Shown here piece by piece: positions 26,101-33,133 of a stretch of DNA of 64,000 nucleotides (positions are counted from its first letter, which is position 1; the number at the start of each line of letters is the position of its first letter). The notes beneath the pieces were generated by a model. It was not told the origin of the DNA. It saw only the letters and a list, made by a program, of their open reading frames with translations, and did no database searches. Location of the stretch: the NCBI GenBank assembly GCA_039822045.1, contig JBCBMY010000014.1, positions 101,520 through 165,519 on the forward strand, given 5' to 3'. The position numbers and the translations under genes were made by a program. The stretch comes from HLUCCA09 sp039822045. Lineage in GTDB: Bacteria; Pseudomonadota; Alphaproteobacteria; Rhodobacterales; Rhodobacteraceae.

Positions 26101-27528
26101 CGATATCTGCTGCATGTGAGACAGCACGATCACCTTGTTCAGGTTGGGGTTCGCCGCCAGAAGCGCGTCGACCTCGGCCTGCAGGATCGCCGCCAGAGCA
26201 TCGAGCTGCGCGTCTGTCGGATTGCTGTCGAAATCCTCGGGGAAGATCCCGATGTCGCTGCCGGCGCTCGAGATCGAGTCGATCGTCGGCACCGTGGCGC
26301 CCACGACGCCGATCTGCTCGCCGCCTTCTTCGATCACCGTCGAAGAGGTGACAACGTTGCCCAGGGGCGCCTGGCCGCCGGCCACTTCGAGCGGGGCGAG
26401 GTTCGGATCGGTGTCGAAGCCGAGATTGGCCGACAGATACGGGAAAGCGGCGCCGGTGAAGTCCAGCCCGTCGAGCGCGGTGCCGGTCAGCGCATCGAAA
26501 TTGCCGAGCGGCACCTCTTCCACGAAGTCGTCCGACGGGTCGTCCGGGGTGCCGTTGTCGTTGGTCACCGCGGTCGTGCCAGAGATCAGGTCAGCCAGGA
26601 ATGCGGTGCCGAGGTCGAACTCGTGGTTGCCGAGCGCGGACGCCTGCAGACCCAGTTCGTTCTGGATCTGGATGTCGGCAATGCCCGCGGCGCCGAACAC
26701 GACCTCGGAAGCGTCGAAGAAGAGGCCGGGGATGATCACGTCACCCGAGGACAGGGTCAGGGTATTGTCGGCCACACCGTCATCGCCCAGATCCTGGTCG
26801 CGCAGCGCTGTCAATACCGCCGACAGGTTGTCGATATTGTCGATCGTCGAGGCGTTGGCCTCCTGATCGGTGAAGTGCAGAAGCTCCAGCGTGAAGTTGG
26901 CCGGCGCTGTGGTGCCAATGCCCGGGTTCGCCGCGCCGAACGTGGTGCCGGTCGACGGGTCGGTCGCAAAGGTGCCCGGCAGCACGGCCACGCCCGACGT
27001 GTCGAAGACGTCGCCGCCGCCGTTCACGTCAAGCAGGTTCACGGCATAGAGGTCGCCCAGCGTGCTCTCGCGGAAGATGAGCTCGGGCTCGGCGCCGGTG
27101 AAGCTGAAATCGGTGCCGCCGAGCTGCACGCCATAGAGCGTGGCTTCGTCAGCGGTCGAATCGGGCACGCCAATCGCGTCGAGTACGGTGCCCAGGGTCG
27201 AGACATCGTCGGCAACGCCGTCATTGTCGGTGTCGAGGTCGGTCACGCCGGCGGTGCCGGTGAACCCGTTCGTGCCGTCCAGGAGCGCAATGGTGAAGCC
27301 CGGGTTCTCGAAGCCGGGGATCTCGACGGTCAGCAGGCCGTCGGCATCGAAGGTGCCGGAAACGAGGTTGGCGCTATCAACAAGACCCAGCTGGCTGTTT
27401 CCGTCGTCGCTCTCGATCGTGATGATCCAGCCGTCGAACGTCGCGTTCGGCGTGCCGAACAGTTCGAACATCTGCATGTCAGGATCTTGGCCCGGCGGGT
27501 TGGGCTGAAACTCGTTGATCTGGCTCAT
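20119..27528 (-). CDS. Giant secreted bifunctional 5'-nucleotidase / ExeM-type nuclease with CHRD domain and RTX tail
   Basis: A 2469-residue acidic protein. From the N-terminus: lamin-tail-like module (1-200); metallophosphatase domain (about 210-600: LELLHFTDQEA, LTLSSGD, LGNHEFDLG, VIVLSHMQQ, IIVAGGSNTR); a CHRD domain (about 603-720: AIHLHNAAAGENGPIV, TYVNLHTTDFNGGQLRGQV); 5'-nucleotidase C-terminal domain (about 750-1020: SIKNGGGIRANIG); choice-of-anchor-I/propeller-like region (about 1065-1570); OB-like region (about 1580-1855: IYDIQGAGHISP); endonuclease/exonuclease/phosphatase domain (about 1874-2175: ATYNVLNV, GLQEIQD, VVNNHFSSR, VMGDLNTF, LDHILV, SDHEPIV); RTX repeats; C-terminal type I secretion signal. 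No Sec signal. ATG at 27528 follows GGGGGA. Probably scavenges phosphate from extracellular nucleic acids and nucleotides; a Pho-box match lies upstream. No type I exporter genes adjoin it. Confidence 0.85.
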   Translation of the reverse strand: MSQINEFQPNPPGQDPDMQMFELFGTPNATFDGWIITIESDDGNSQLGLVDSANLVSGTFDADGLLTVEIPGFENPGFTIALLDGTNGFTGTAGVTDLDTDNDGVADDVSTLGTVLDAIGVPDSTADEATLYGVQLGGTDFSFTGAEPELIFRESTLGDLYAVNLLDVNGGGDVFDTSGVAVLPGTFATDPSTGTTFGAANPGIGTTAPANFTLELLHFTDQEANASTIDNIDNLSAVLTALRDQDLGDDGVADNTLTLSSGDVIIPGLFFDASEVVFGAAGIADIQIQNELGLQASALGNHEFDLGTAFLADLISGTTAVTNDNGTPDDPSDDFVEEVPLGNFDALTGTALDGLDFTGAAFPYLSANLGFDTDPNLAPLEVAGGQAPLGNVVTSSTVIEEGGEQIGVVGATVPTIDSISSAGSDIGIFPEDFDSNPTDAQLDALAAILQAEVDALLAANPNLNKVIVLSHMQQISIEEGLAERLDGVDIIVAGGSNTRLFDDNDRIRDGDSDQGQYPTFITNPGGTFTAVMNTDAQYKYVGRLVIDFDANGNILPASYDETVSGAYATDDLGVVELGFETFDPFEMSEDQEVGTTPPDTAATGSVTLDAINGTTGEVTISGTFSGLTDANESNALFPVGGVDSAGNPESAIHLHNAAAGENGPIVRNFTVTDNGDGSGSFTGTFTLTAGEMASLVAGETYVNLHTTDFNGGQLRGQVDIPEAVEMSGLIDPEVDAITDAIQAQIVATESNVFGVSDVFLNGNRFGDMADPTDPDGVRTQETNLGNLTADANLVYANQMIEANDLGDPVVVSIKNGGGIRANIGEIVVPGGGTEAVRQPNSSVVDENGVVVKPEGGISQNDIASTLAFNNGLALLDITKAELVAVLEEGVGALPNISGGFPQVSGVKFSFDPDLPTGERIVSAGIFDENDELVAELVSNGEIVGDQTEVFRIVTLDFLADGGDPILSALSSPNRVDLEDIDADGIDDGASTGAATFSIDGTEQDALAEYLNDNFNPDNGGTAFNEADTGRDTDGRIQNLAFREDDVLPAPTNPEAPVATGDVEVAIYAEFDSGVGADGAEVVAHEDGVLYVTNGETGAIDVFEIPETAAPGTAAAPTSSIDLTGLPGFDGVQSVAVKNGLIAVAISRATEAATIFGTEVELSQNGFVALFDTETLTLQARLDVGVLPDQLTFSADGSQLYVAGEGEKNDDSDNDDNPLGTVALIDLDLQGDLADSTVNLVDFTQFNGFEELAREAGIRVQEGVSIAEDLEPEYVAVSPDGETIFVSLQENNAIAKIDVATGEVEEIFSLGLQDHSLPGNEIDPLDNGVPEIRNFDNLVSFRMADAIASFQIDGQTYVATANEGDSRGFDEDRVEDLAEDGLLDPDLEAQLRADGLLDDDGDTDVGLERLEVSTIDGDTDGDGDIDVIHSFSSRSFSIFDEDGNLVFDSGSEFEAIIAELAPERFNDDDGDEGEDRSDAKGPEPEAIAIGEVGGRDYAFIGLERDSGIMIYDVSDPANSFFVNYIPPLFVNDAGDGEIAKQGPEIITVIDAEESATGNTQIAVSYEISGTTIVYDLTPTSPLVEIYDIQGAGHISPLVGQTVSTQGVVTAVDFNGYYLQDPEGDGDDATSDGIFVFTGNGQAGDMNVGDLVEVSGTVSEFIPGGAGTGNLSSTQISEDSVKVVTAGFGVPDSTLIGANGRTPPTEVIISDSELPVNLQTDPGIFNPETDGIDFYESLEGMLVQIDNPVAISATNRFDETWVVSDDGAFVTSGSDTGGLNSRGALEINADPDGYGDLNPERIQIQYDAFFDLLPDGFTPPDITVGDDLSDVTGVVGYSFGNFEVLVTEEFTIETPSTIEAEVQDLSPNTEEEGLTVATYNVLNVTANTVGTDADEDEVEDDDDAAQIAIIAQQIVENLGSPDIIGLQEIQDDSGVTDDGTLDATDTLQALVDAIAAAGGPTYEFEQAELLSDGANGGAPGSNIRNAFLYNPDRVEPVGFETLLPEDLTALGADNPDAFFESRDPHVGTFTFGNDEVVVVNNHFSSRFGSEPIYGGPQPFNQGGEQAREDQANAVNLYVDTLLTDDPDAKVVVMGDLNTFEFTDEIAEDLQGVGDEQILTNLHDLNTEDDGYTFVFQGNAQNLDHILVTDSLLEGVEVDIVHVNTDFPAFASDHEPIVARLALSPIADELIAGGPGNDTLEGGAGDDTILGRGGDDELSGNEGNDSIVGGRGDDEISGNDGDDSLFGGRSDDDVFGNDGDDVIFGGRGDDDLAGNDGDDSIFGGRGDDDVLGNAGNDSLFGRRGDDDMSGNDGDDALFGGGGDDELSGNDGNDLVFGGSGGDDLSGNAGNDTLSGDRGDDVINGGAGEDLIEGGRGDDTMTGGADADTFVFRGRFDIDTINDFTTQAQASGDADILRFVAGSGEAGSVQEFLDATTQLGNNLVYDLGDDNRNVITLVDVDRDDLGDMNFEFI
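20395..20975 (-). repeat. RTX calcium-binding nonapeptide repeat region
   Basis: About twenty tandem GGxGxDxLx-type nonapeptides within the giant enzyme (residues about 2185-2378), for example GGAGDDTIL and GGRGDDDVF. The matching DNA is a degenerate 27/54-base tandem repeat. RTX repeats bind calcium and fold after type I secretion. Adjacent units alternate between GGRGDDD and GNDGDDS versions, suggesting expansion by duplication of two-unit blocks. Confidence 0.9.
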
Positions 27529-27775
27529 TGTAGTCCCCCACAGAAAAAGGCGCACAGGGGGTGGCCACTGGCAGCAGCCTTCGTCCCCCGCGCGACCGGG
27601 CTAGCCCCGGGTCGCAATGGTTTCGTGACGAGGCTGAAACAGTCTTGTGACAGGCGGCCGACCGTTTCGAAGGCGAATTTGGCGCTGCATTGGCCAGGAT
27701 GTGGGCGCAATCGCAACCGACGGCCTAGGACAAATGGAAACTTCAAGCTTGAATTATTCAGGCCGAAAGGACAGC
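27529..27775. other. Intergenic region with Pho-box match and a palindrome
   Basis: No gene longer than a short ORF is supported between the giant enzyme and the liv binding-protein gene. It holds the Pho-box-like array at 27625-27653, and a perfect 12-base palindrome TTCAAGCTTGAA at 27742-27753 that could be an operator for the rightward transporter gene. Confidence 0.45.
27625..27653 (-). promoter_or_regulatory. Candidate Pho box (three heptamers, 11-bp period)
   Basis: On the minus strand, toward the nuclease/phosphatase gene, the heptamers CTGTCAC, CTGTTTC and TCGTCAC follow each other at exact 11-base steps with four-base spacers AAGA and AGCC. The E. coli PhoB consensus is CTGTCAT-type heptamers at the same period. 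The array lies about 97-125 bases before the ATG at 27528. Binding is predicted, not shown. Confidence 0.6.
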
Positions 27776-27907
27776 ATGACGCAGGGAATCGTCCCGTCGG
27801 CCCCCGCAGGTGCCCTGCCGCGACAGAAAGGGATGGACGCGCCCGGCCGCCTTCCGTTCCATGGCGCCATCGGACGAATAATCAAAAGACCAGGGAGATC
27901 AGAATGA
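27776..27907 (+). CDS. Possible 43-codon upstream ORF coupled to the liv binding protein
   Basis: An ATG at 27776 preceded by GAAAGGA opens 43 codons ending in a TGA that overlaps the start codon of the binding-protein gene as ATGA. The peptide (MTQGIVPSAPAGALPRQKG and on) matches no family I recognise. The ribosome-binding site and exact coupling argue for translation, but the binding-protein gene has its own AGGGAG site, so it may be chance. Confidence 0.3.
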   Translation: MTQGIVPSAPAGALPRQKGMDAPGRLPFHGAIGRIIKRPGRSE

Positions 27908-29043
27908 CCGCCAAACCCCTTCTTCTTTCGGCTGCGCTGGCCGCGCTTGCCACCGCAGGCCCACTCGCGGCCGAGGTCAAAATTGGCATGATCACAACCT
28001 TGTCGGGCGGCGGCGCCGGCCTCGGCATCGATGTGCGCGACGGGTTCATGCTCGCCATCGCCCAGTCGGGCCGCGACGATGTCGAGGTGCTGATCGAGGA
28101 TGACCAGCGCAAGCCCGATGTGGCCGTCCAGCTGTCCGACAAGATGATCCAGGCCGAAGACGTCGATGTGATGACCGGGATCATCTGGTCGAACCTCGCC
28201 ATGGCCGTGGTGCCGTCGGCCACCGCGCAAGGGGTCTTCTATCTCTCGCCCAATGCCGGCCCCTCGGCGCTCGCCGGGCGCGGCTGCCACGAGAACTACT
28301 TCAACGTCGCCTGGCAGAACGACAACCTGCACGAGGCCGCGGGTGCCTATGCCCAGGGTACGGGCTATGCCAACAGCTTCATCCTGGCGCCGAACTACCC
28401 TGCCGGGAAGGACGCGCTGACGGGCTACAAGCGCACCTATGGCGGCGACCTTGCCGGCGAGATCTATACCGAACTCGGCCAGACCGACTATGCCGCCGAG
28501 ATCGCCCAGATCCGCGCCTCGGGCGCCGACAGCGTGTTCTTCTTCCTGCCCGGCGGCATGGGGATCTCGTTTCTCAAGCAATATGCCGACAGCGGGGTGG
28601 ACCTGCCGCTTGTTGGCCCCGCCTTTTCGTTCGACCAGGGCATCCTGCAGGCCGTGGGCGACGCGGCGCTCGGCGTCGTGAACACCTCGCAATGGTCCAA
28701 GGACATCGATAACGCAACGAACGCTGCCTTCGTCGAAAGCTTCGCGGCCGAATATGGACGCCTGCCCTCGCTCTATGCGAGCCAAGGCTTCGACACCGCC
28801 AACCTGCTTCTGTCGGCGCTCGACGCCGCCGATCCCTCGGATGCCGATGCGTTCCGCGCCGCGCTGAAGGCGGCCGACTTCTCCTCGACCCGCGGCGACT
28901 TTGCCTTCGGCGACAACCACCACCCGATCCAGGACATCTACGCCCGCCGCGTGGTGCAGGAGGGCGACGTGCTGACCAACGAGATCATCGAGGTCGTGCT
29001 CGAGGATCACGCCGACGCCTATGGCGGCGACTGCAGCATGTAA
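27904..29043 (+). CDS. ABC transporter substrate-binding protein, branched-chain amino acid type (HAAT)
   Basis: A 379-residue periplasmic receptor with a Sec signal peptide (MTAKPLLLSAALAALATAGPLAAE, cut near residue 23) followed by the Leu/Ile/Val-binding fold: VKIGMITTLSGGGAGLGIDVRDGFMLAI, then IIWSNLAMAVVP, and the hinge FFFLPGGMGISFLKQYAD. ATG at 27904 with AGGGAG upstream. It is the receptor for the livHMGF genes that begin 550 bases downstream. The actual ligand could be an amino acid, amide or aromatic acid; the family does not settle this. Confidence 0.88.
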   Translation: MTAKPLLLSAALAALATAGPLAAEVKIGMITTLSGGGAGLGIDVRDGFMLAIAQSGRDDVEVLIEDDQRKPDVAVQLSDKMIQAEDVDVMTGIIWSNLAMAVVPSATAQGVFYLSPNAGPSALAGRGCHENYFNVAWQNDNLHEAAGAYAQGTGYANSFILAPNYPAGKDALTGYKRTYGGDLAGEIYTELGQTDYAAEIAQIRASGADSVFFFLPGGMGISFLKQYADSGVDLPLVGPAFSFDQGILQAVGDAALGVVNTSQWSKDIDNATNAAFVESFAAEYGRLPSLYASQGFDTANLLLSALDAADPSDADAFRAALKAADFSSTRGDFAFGDNHHPIQDIYARRVVQEGDVLTNEIIEVVLEDHADAYGGDCSM

Positions 29044-29046
29044 CGC

Positions 29047-29538
29047 CTAGAGCATGAAGCGTTTGACCACCCGGTCCACGGGCGTGCCGTCGTTGAGCGG
29101 CACGCCCTCATGAAGGGCATGATCTTGGAACCCCATCGCGCCGTAGTAGCTCAGGCCTGGCACATTGTCGGCCCGGATCAGGGCATCGATTGCGGTCAGG
29201 CCCGCCGCCCTACACGCCGCGCAGGTGGCTGCAAACATCGCTCGGCCGGCGCCGGGCAGCTTGGGATTGAGGCGGGCGAAACTCGCGATGCCGCCCACGT
29301 GGGTCTCGGGCGGATCATAGCGTGCGACCCACTGGAAGGCCGCCACCGCGCCGGCCGCGTCGAGGGCGACCACGGTCGAAACCAGGGTCGGATCGTCGAT
29401 GACCTTCTTCCCGATCGCCTCGGCCGACATCTCCTCTTCATACGCAGTCGTCCCGCCCGCGCGAATGATCGGGTTGAGGATCACGGCCATGGCGCCGAGG
29501 TCGTCACGGGTTGCAGGACGGGTGAGAATTTCGGGCAT
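29047..29538 (-). CDS. GNAT family N-acetyltransferase
   Basis: A 163-residue acetyltransferase. The N-terminal TRPATRDDLGAMAVILNPII, central VARYDPPETHVGGIASF and C-terminal YYGAMGFQDHALHEGVPLNDG (acetyl-CoA fold end) are GNAT features, though the usual R/Q-x-x-G-x-G/A loop is reduced to KLPGAGRAMF. ATG at 29538 with a GGAGG site. It sits antisense between the liv receptor and permease genes, ending three bases from the receptor gene, so its transcription opposes the operon. Confidence 0.75.
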   Translation of the reverse strand: MPEILTRPATRDDLGAMAVILNPIIRAGGTTAYEEEMSAEAIGKKVIDDPTLVSTVVALDAAGAVAAFQWVARYDPPETHVGGIASFARLNPKLPGAGRAMFAATCAACRAAGLTAIDALIRADNVPGLSYYGAMGFQDHALHEGVPLNDGTPVDRVVKRFML

Positions 29539-29591
29539 GGGCGGGCCTCCTTTTCGCGGCACCGAACGCCATTGGCGCGGGCGCTGCAAGC

Positions 29592-30512
29592 ATGAGCGCT
29601 GTCCTGATTGCCGAGCAGATCCTGAACGGGCTGCAGTTCGGCATCATGCTGTTTCTGATGGCGGCAGGTCTCACGCTGATCTTCGGCGTGATGGGGCTGA
29701 TCAATCTGGCACACGGCTCGCTCTACATGATCGGCGCCTTTGCCGCGGCCGCCGTGGCCGGGTGGACGGGCTCCTTCGGCCTCGCGCTCATCGCCGCCCT
29801 GGCCGCCGCCGCGGCCGCAGGGGCGATCATCGAGTTGGTCGTCATCCGGCGCCTCTATGACAAAGACCATCTCGACCAGGTGCTCGCGACCTTTGCTCTG
29901 ATCCTGATTTTCTCGGAAGGCACGCGGTACATTTTCGGATCGTTCCCTCTGTTCCTCGATATCCCCGACGCTCTGTCGGGACCGGTCAGCTTGCCCGGCG
30001 GCATCGAGTATCCGCTCTACCGCCTCGTCTTGATCCTCGCCGGGCTGACCATTGCTGCAGGTCTCGGCCTTCTCATCTCCAGGACCCGCCTCGGCATCCA
30101 GATCCGCGCGGGCGAGAATGACCGCGAGATGATCGCGGCCCTCGGTGTCGACATCTCGCGGCTCTATACGCTGGTCTTTGCCCTCGGCGCGGGGCTCGCG
30201 GGCCTGGCGGGCGCGCTCGTCGGCGCGATCCAGTCGGTGCAGGTCGGCATGGGCGAGCCCGTGCTGATCCTCGCCTTCGTCGTCATCGTGATCGGCGGCA
30301 TCGGCTCGATCCGCGGCGCGCTTCTGGGCGCGATCCTTGTGGGGCTGACCGACACGCTGGGCGGCATCTTCCTGCCGGAGGTCTTCAAGCTCTTCATGGA
30401 GCCGGCCGCCGCAACCTCGGCCGGGGCCTCGCTCGCCTCGATGGCGATCTACATCTTGATGGGGGCGATCCTGATCTGGCGGCCGACCGGCCTCTTCGGA
30501 GCGCGGGCATGA
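29592..30512 (+). CDS. livH: Branched-chain amino acid-type ABC transporter permease LivH
   Basis: A 306-residue inner-membrane permease with about eight hydrophobic segments. MFLMAAGLTLIFGVMGLINLAHGSLYMIGAF is the classic LivH start region, and the EAA-like loop near LGVDISRLYTLVFALGAGLAGLAGAL (about 195-220) contacts the ATPases. ATG at 29592. The stop overlaps livM as ATGA. It would pair with LivM as a heterodimeric channel. Confidence 0.92.
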   Translation: MSAVLIAEQILNGLQFGIMLFLMAAGLTLIFGVMGLINLAHGSLYMIGAFAAAAVAGWTGSFGLALIAALAAAAAAGAIIELVVIRRLYDKDHLDQVLATFALILIFSEGTRYIFGSFPLFLDIPDALSGPVSLPGGIEYPLYRLVLILAGLTIAAGLGLLISRTRLGIQIRAGENDREMIAALGVDISRLYTLVFALGAGLAGLAGALVGAIQSVQVGMGEPVLILAFVVIVIGGIGSIRGALLGAILVGLTDTLGGIFLPEVFKLFMEPAAATSAGASLASMAIYILMGAILIWRPTGLFGARA

Positions 30513-31492
30513 TCCGCGAGGCCTGGATCAACTGGGCTGTCGTCGCGGGCCTCATCGCCGTGCCGCTCTGGGCCCATCTGACGGGCGAGCCCTTTACGGT
30601 GACGCTGGCAACGCGCGCCGCAATCTTTGCCCTTGCCGCGGTGGGCCTCAACATCGCGCTGGGGCTCGGCGGGCTCGTCAGCCTCGGCCATGCCGCGTTT
30701 TTCGGGATCGGCGGCTACGCCATGGGGATCCTCGCCCACCATGCCCAGACCTTTCAGCCCCTGATGGAGGCGCCTTTCCTTCTGGAAGGGACGAAGTCGA
30801 TGCCGGTGATCTGGCTCGTGGCCGTTCTGACGTCGGCGCTCGCGGCCCTGGTCATCGGCGCGCTCAGCCTGCGAACGGCCGGCGTCTACTTCATCATGAT
30901 CACGCTGGCCTTCGGGCAGATGTTCTTCTTCTTCTCAATCTCCTGGTCGGCCTATGGCGGGGAGGACGGGCTGTCGATCTATGTCCGAAATGGCTTTCCC
31001 GGCCTGAACACGCTGGTGCCGATCCAGTTCTACGGGCTGTGCCTGGCGATCCTCTTCGCCGTCCTTTACGTCACGCATCGCCTGTCGCGCGCGCCCTTTG
31101 GCCTGGCGCTCGGCGCGGCCCGCCAGGTGCCCGCCCGCGTCGCCACAGTGGGGCTCGACCCGACCCGGCTAAAGCTGGTCGCCTTCGTCATCTCTGGCGC
31201 CATCACCGGCCTCGCGGGCGCCCTCTTCGCCGATCTCAACCGGTTCGTCTCGCCAACGATGTTCAGCTGGCAAATGTCGGGCGAGCTGATCGTGTTCATC
31301 ATCATCGGCGGCGTCGGGCGGCTCTTTGGGCCCGTGATCGGCGCCATCATATTCGTGCTCCTGGAACACTGGCTCGGCGGGCTGTCGGATTATTGGCACG
31401 TCTTCCTTGGCCTTCTGCTCCTCGCCATCGTGCTCTTCGGCAGGGGCGGTGTGATCGGCATTCTGGCCGGGCGCGAGGTGGCCCATGACTGA
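30509..31492 (+). CDS. livM: Branched-chain amino acid-type ABC transporter permease LivM
   Basis: A 327-residue membrane permease. ALAAVGLNIALGLGGLVSLGHAAFFGIGGYA is the LivM signature, and VGLDPTRLKLVAFVISGAITGLAGALFADL the cytoplasmic coupling region. Nine or so hydrophobic segments. The start overlaps livH and the end overlaps livG (eight bases), so translation is coupled throughout. Confidence 0.92.
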   Translation: MIREAWINWAVVAGLIAVPLWAHLTGEPFTVTLATRAAIFALAAVGLNIALGLGGLVSLGHAAFFGIGGYAMGILAHHAQTFQPLMEAPFLLEGTKSMPVIWLVAVLTSALAALVIGALSLRTAGVYFIMITLAFGQMFFFFSISWSAYGGEDGLSIYVRNGFPGLNTLVPIQFYGLCLAILFAVLYVTHRLSRAPFGLALGAARQVPARVATVGLDPTRLKLVAFVISGAITGLAGALFADLNRFVSPTMFSWQMSGELIVFIIIGGVGRLFGPVIGAIIFVLLEHWLGGLSDYWHVFLGLLLLAIVLFGRGGVIGILAGREVAHD

Positions 31493-32230
31493 GCCGGTGC
31501 TGGAGACGCAGGGCCTCTCGAAGTCGTTCGGTGCGCTGAAGGCGACCGACGATGTTTCGATCGACCTGCAGGCCGGCGAGATCCACGCCATCATCGGCCC
31601 CAACGGCGCGGGCAAGTCCACGCTCATCGCCCAGATCTCGGGCTCCCTGCGCCCCGATGCCGGAAGCGTCCGACTGATGGGGCGAGACGTGACCGCCCTC
31701 AGCACGCCAGCACGGGCGCGGGCGGGCCTCGGGCGCACGTTCCAGATCTCGGCGCTGGCGATGGAGGACACGGTGCTCCAGAACGCCGTCCTCGGCACCA
31801 TCGGCCATGATGGGCGGCCATGGCGCTTTCTTGCACCGGCGCTCGGCGACCGCGTGTTGCGCGACCGGGCCGAGGCCGCACTCGACCGTGTCGGCCTGGC
31901 TGACCACCGCGCGACCCGTGTGGCCGAGCTGTCCCACGGTAAGCGTCGGCAATTGGAGGTCGCCGTTGCGCTGACCCTGACACCAAAAGCCTTCGTCATG
32001 GACGAGCCGATGGCGGGGCTCGGCGCCGAGGGCTCGAAGGCAATGACCGGGTTTCTGGATGGCCTGCGCACTGAAGCGCCGATTCTCCTGGTCGAGCATG
32101 ACATGGACGCCGTCTTCGCCCTGGCCGACCGGATCTCGGTTCTGGTCTACGGCCAGGTGATCGCCACCGGCACGGTGGACGAAATCCGCGCCGACCGCGC
32201 CGTGCAGGCCGCTTATCTGGGGGAGGACGC

Positions 32231-32234
<4 letters not shown>
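31485..32234 (+). CDS. livG: Branched-chain amino acid-type ABC transporter ATP-binding protein LivG
   Basis: A 249-residue ATPase. Walker A GPNGAGKST near 37-45, the signature loop reduced to VAELSHGKRRQLEVAVAL, Walker B KAFVMDEPMAGLG and switch histidine in ILLVEHDM. The signature LSHGKRR replaces the usual LSGGQ, as is common in LivG relatives. It overlaps both neighbours by a few bases. Confidence 0.92.
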
Positions 32235-32917
<683 letters not shown>

Positions 32918-32980
32918 GCCAGGCTCCTCTATCCCGTGCTTGCTCTGCGTTTTCCGCGGGACAGACGACCAGACGTGCAC

Positions 32981-32986
32981 TAGGGT
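32981..32986 (+). promoter_or_regulatory. Possible minus-10 of a leader transcript
   Basis: TAGGGT lies about 27 bases before the 14-codon leader ORF. No strong minus-35 hexamer is visible 16-18 bases upstream, so this is only a candidate start point for the leader RNA. Confidence 0.2.
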
Positions 32987-33007
32987 CCTCTCAAGGAGAC
33001 CAGACCG

Positions 33008-33052
33008 ATGCGTTCAACCCTCGTACCCGATCCCAGGCGCAGCCCGAGCTGA
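33008..33052 (+). CDS. Candidate 14-residue leader peptide
   Basis: ATG at 33008 preceded by AAGGAG (32994-32999, eight bases away) opens the peptide MRSTLVPDPRRSPS and stops at TGA 33050-33052. The stop codon lies inside the 5' arm of a hairpin (33049-33069) that precedes an intrinsic terminator just before the efflux gene. This is the arrangement of ribosome-dependent attenuators. The codons show no single dominating amino acid, though Pro and Arg are frequent. Confidence 0.45.
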   Translation: MRSTLVPDPRRSPS

Positions 33053-33069
33053 CGGACCTCTCCGTTCAG
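33049..33069 (+). ncRNA. Leader hairpin with CCTC loop
   Basis: Stem CTGA-CGGA pairing with TCCG-T-TCAG (one bulge) around a CCTC loop. It starts one base before the leader stop codon, so a ribosome terminating there would prevent it from forming. A ten-base direct repeat CAGCCCGAGC lies on both sides (33040-33049 and 33067-33076), offering alternative pairings. Confidence 0.4.
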
Positions 33070-33083
33070 CCCGAGCCTTCGCG

Positions 33084-33110
33084 CCCCCGGCCCTCCGCCG
33101 GGGGTTTTTT
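33084..33110 (+). terminator. Strong intrinsic terminator before the Bcr/CflA gene
   Basis: Perfect eight-base stem CCCCCGGC / GCCGGGGG, loop CCTCC, then six Ts. It could end the liv operon, or act as an attenuator for the MFS gene that starts only 23 bases later. The loop is complementary to the Shine-Dalgarno core. Confidence 0.85.
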
Positions 33111-33133
33111 GTTGCCCGAACCAAAGACCCGAC

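Noticed and set aside
21016..27890. Very long open frames (over 800 and over 1300 codons) on the plus strand opposite the giant enzyme gene
   Set aside because: They mirror a GC-rich, acidic coding sequence; the translations are His/Arg/Val-rich without any domain, whereas the minus-strand frame shows clear catalytic motifs.
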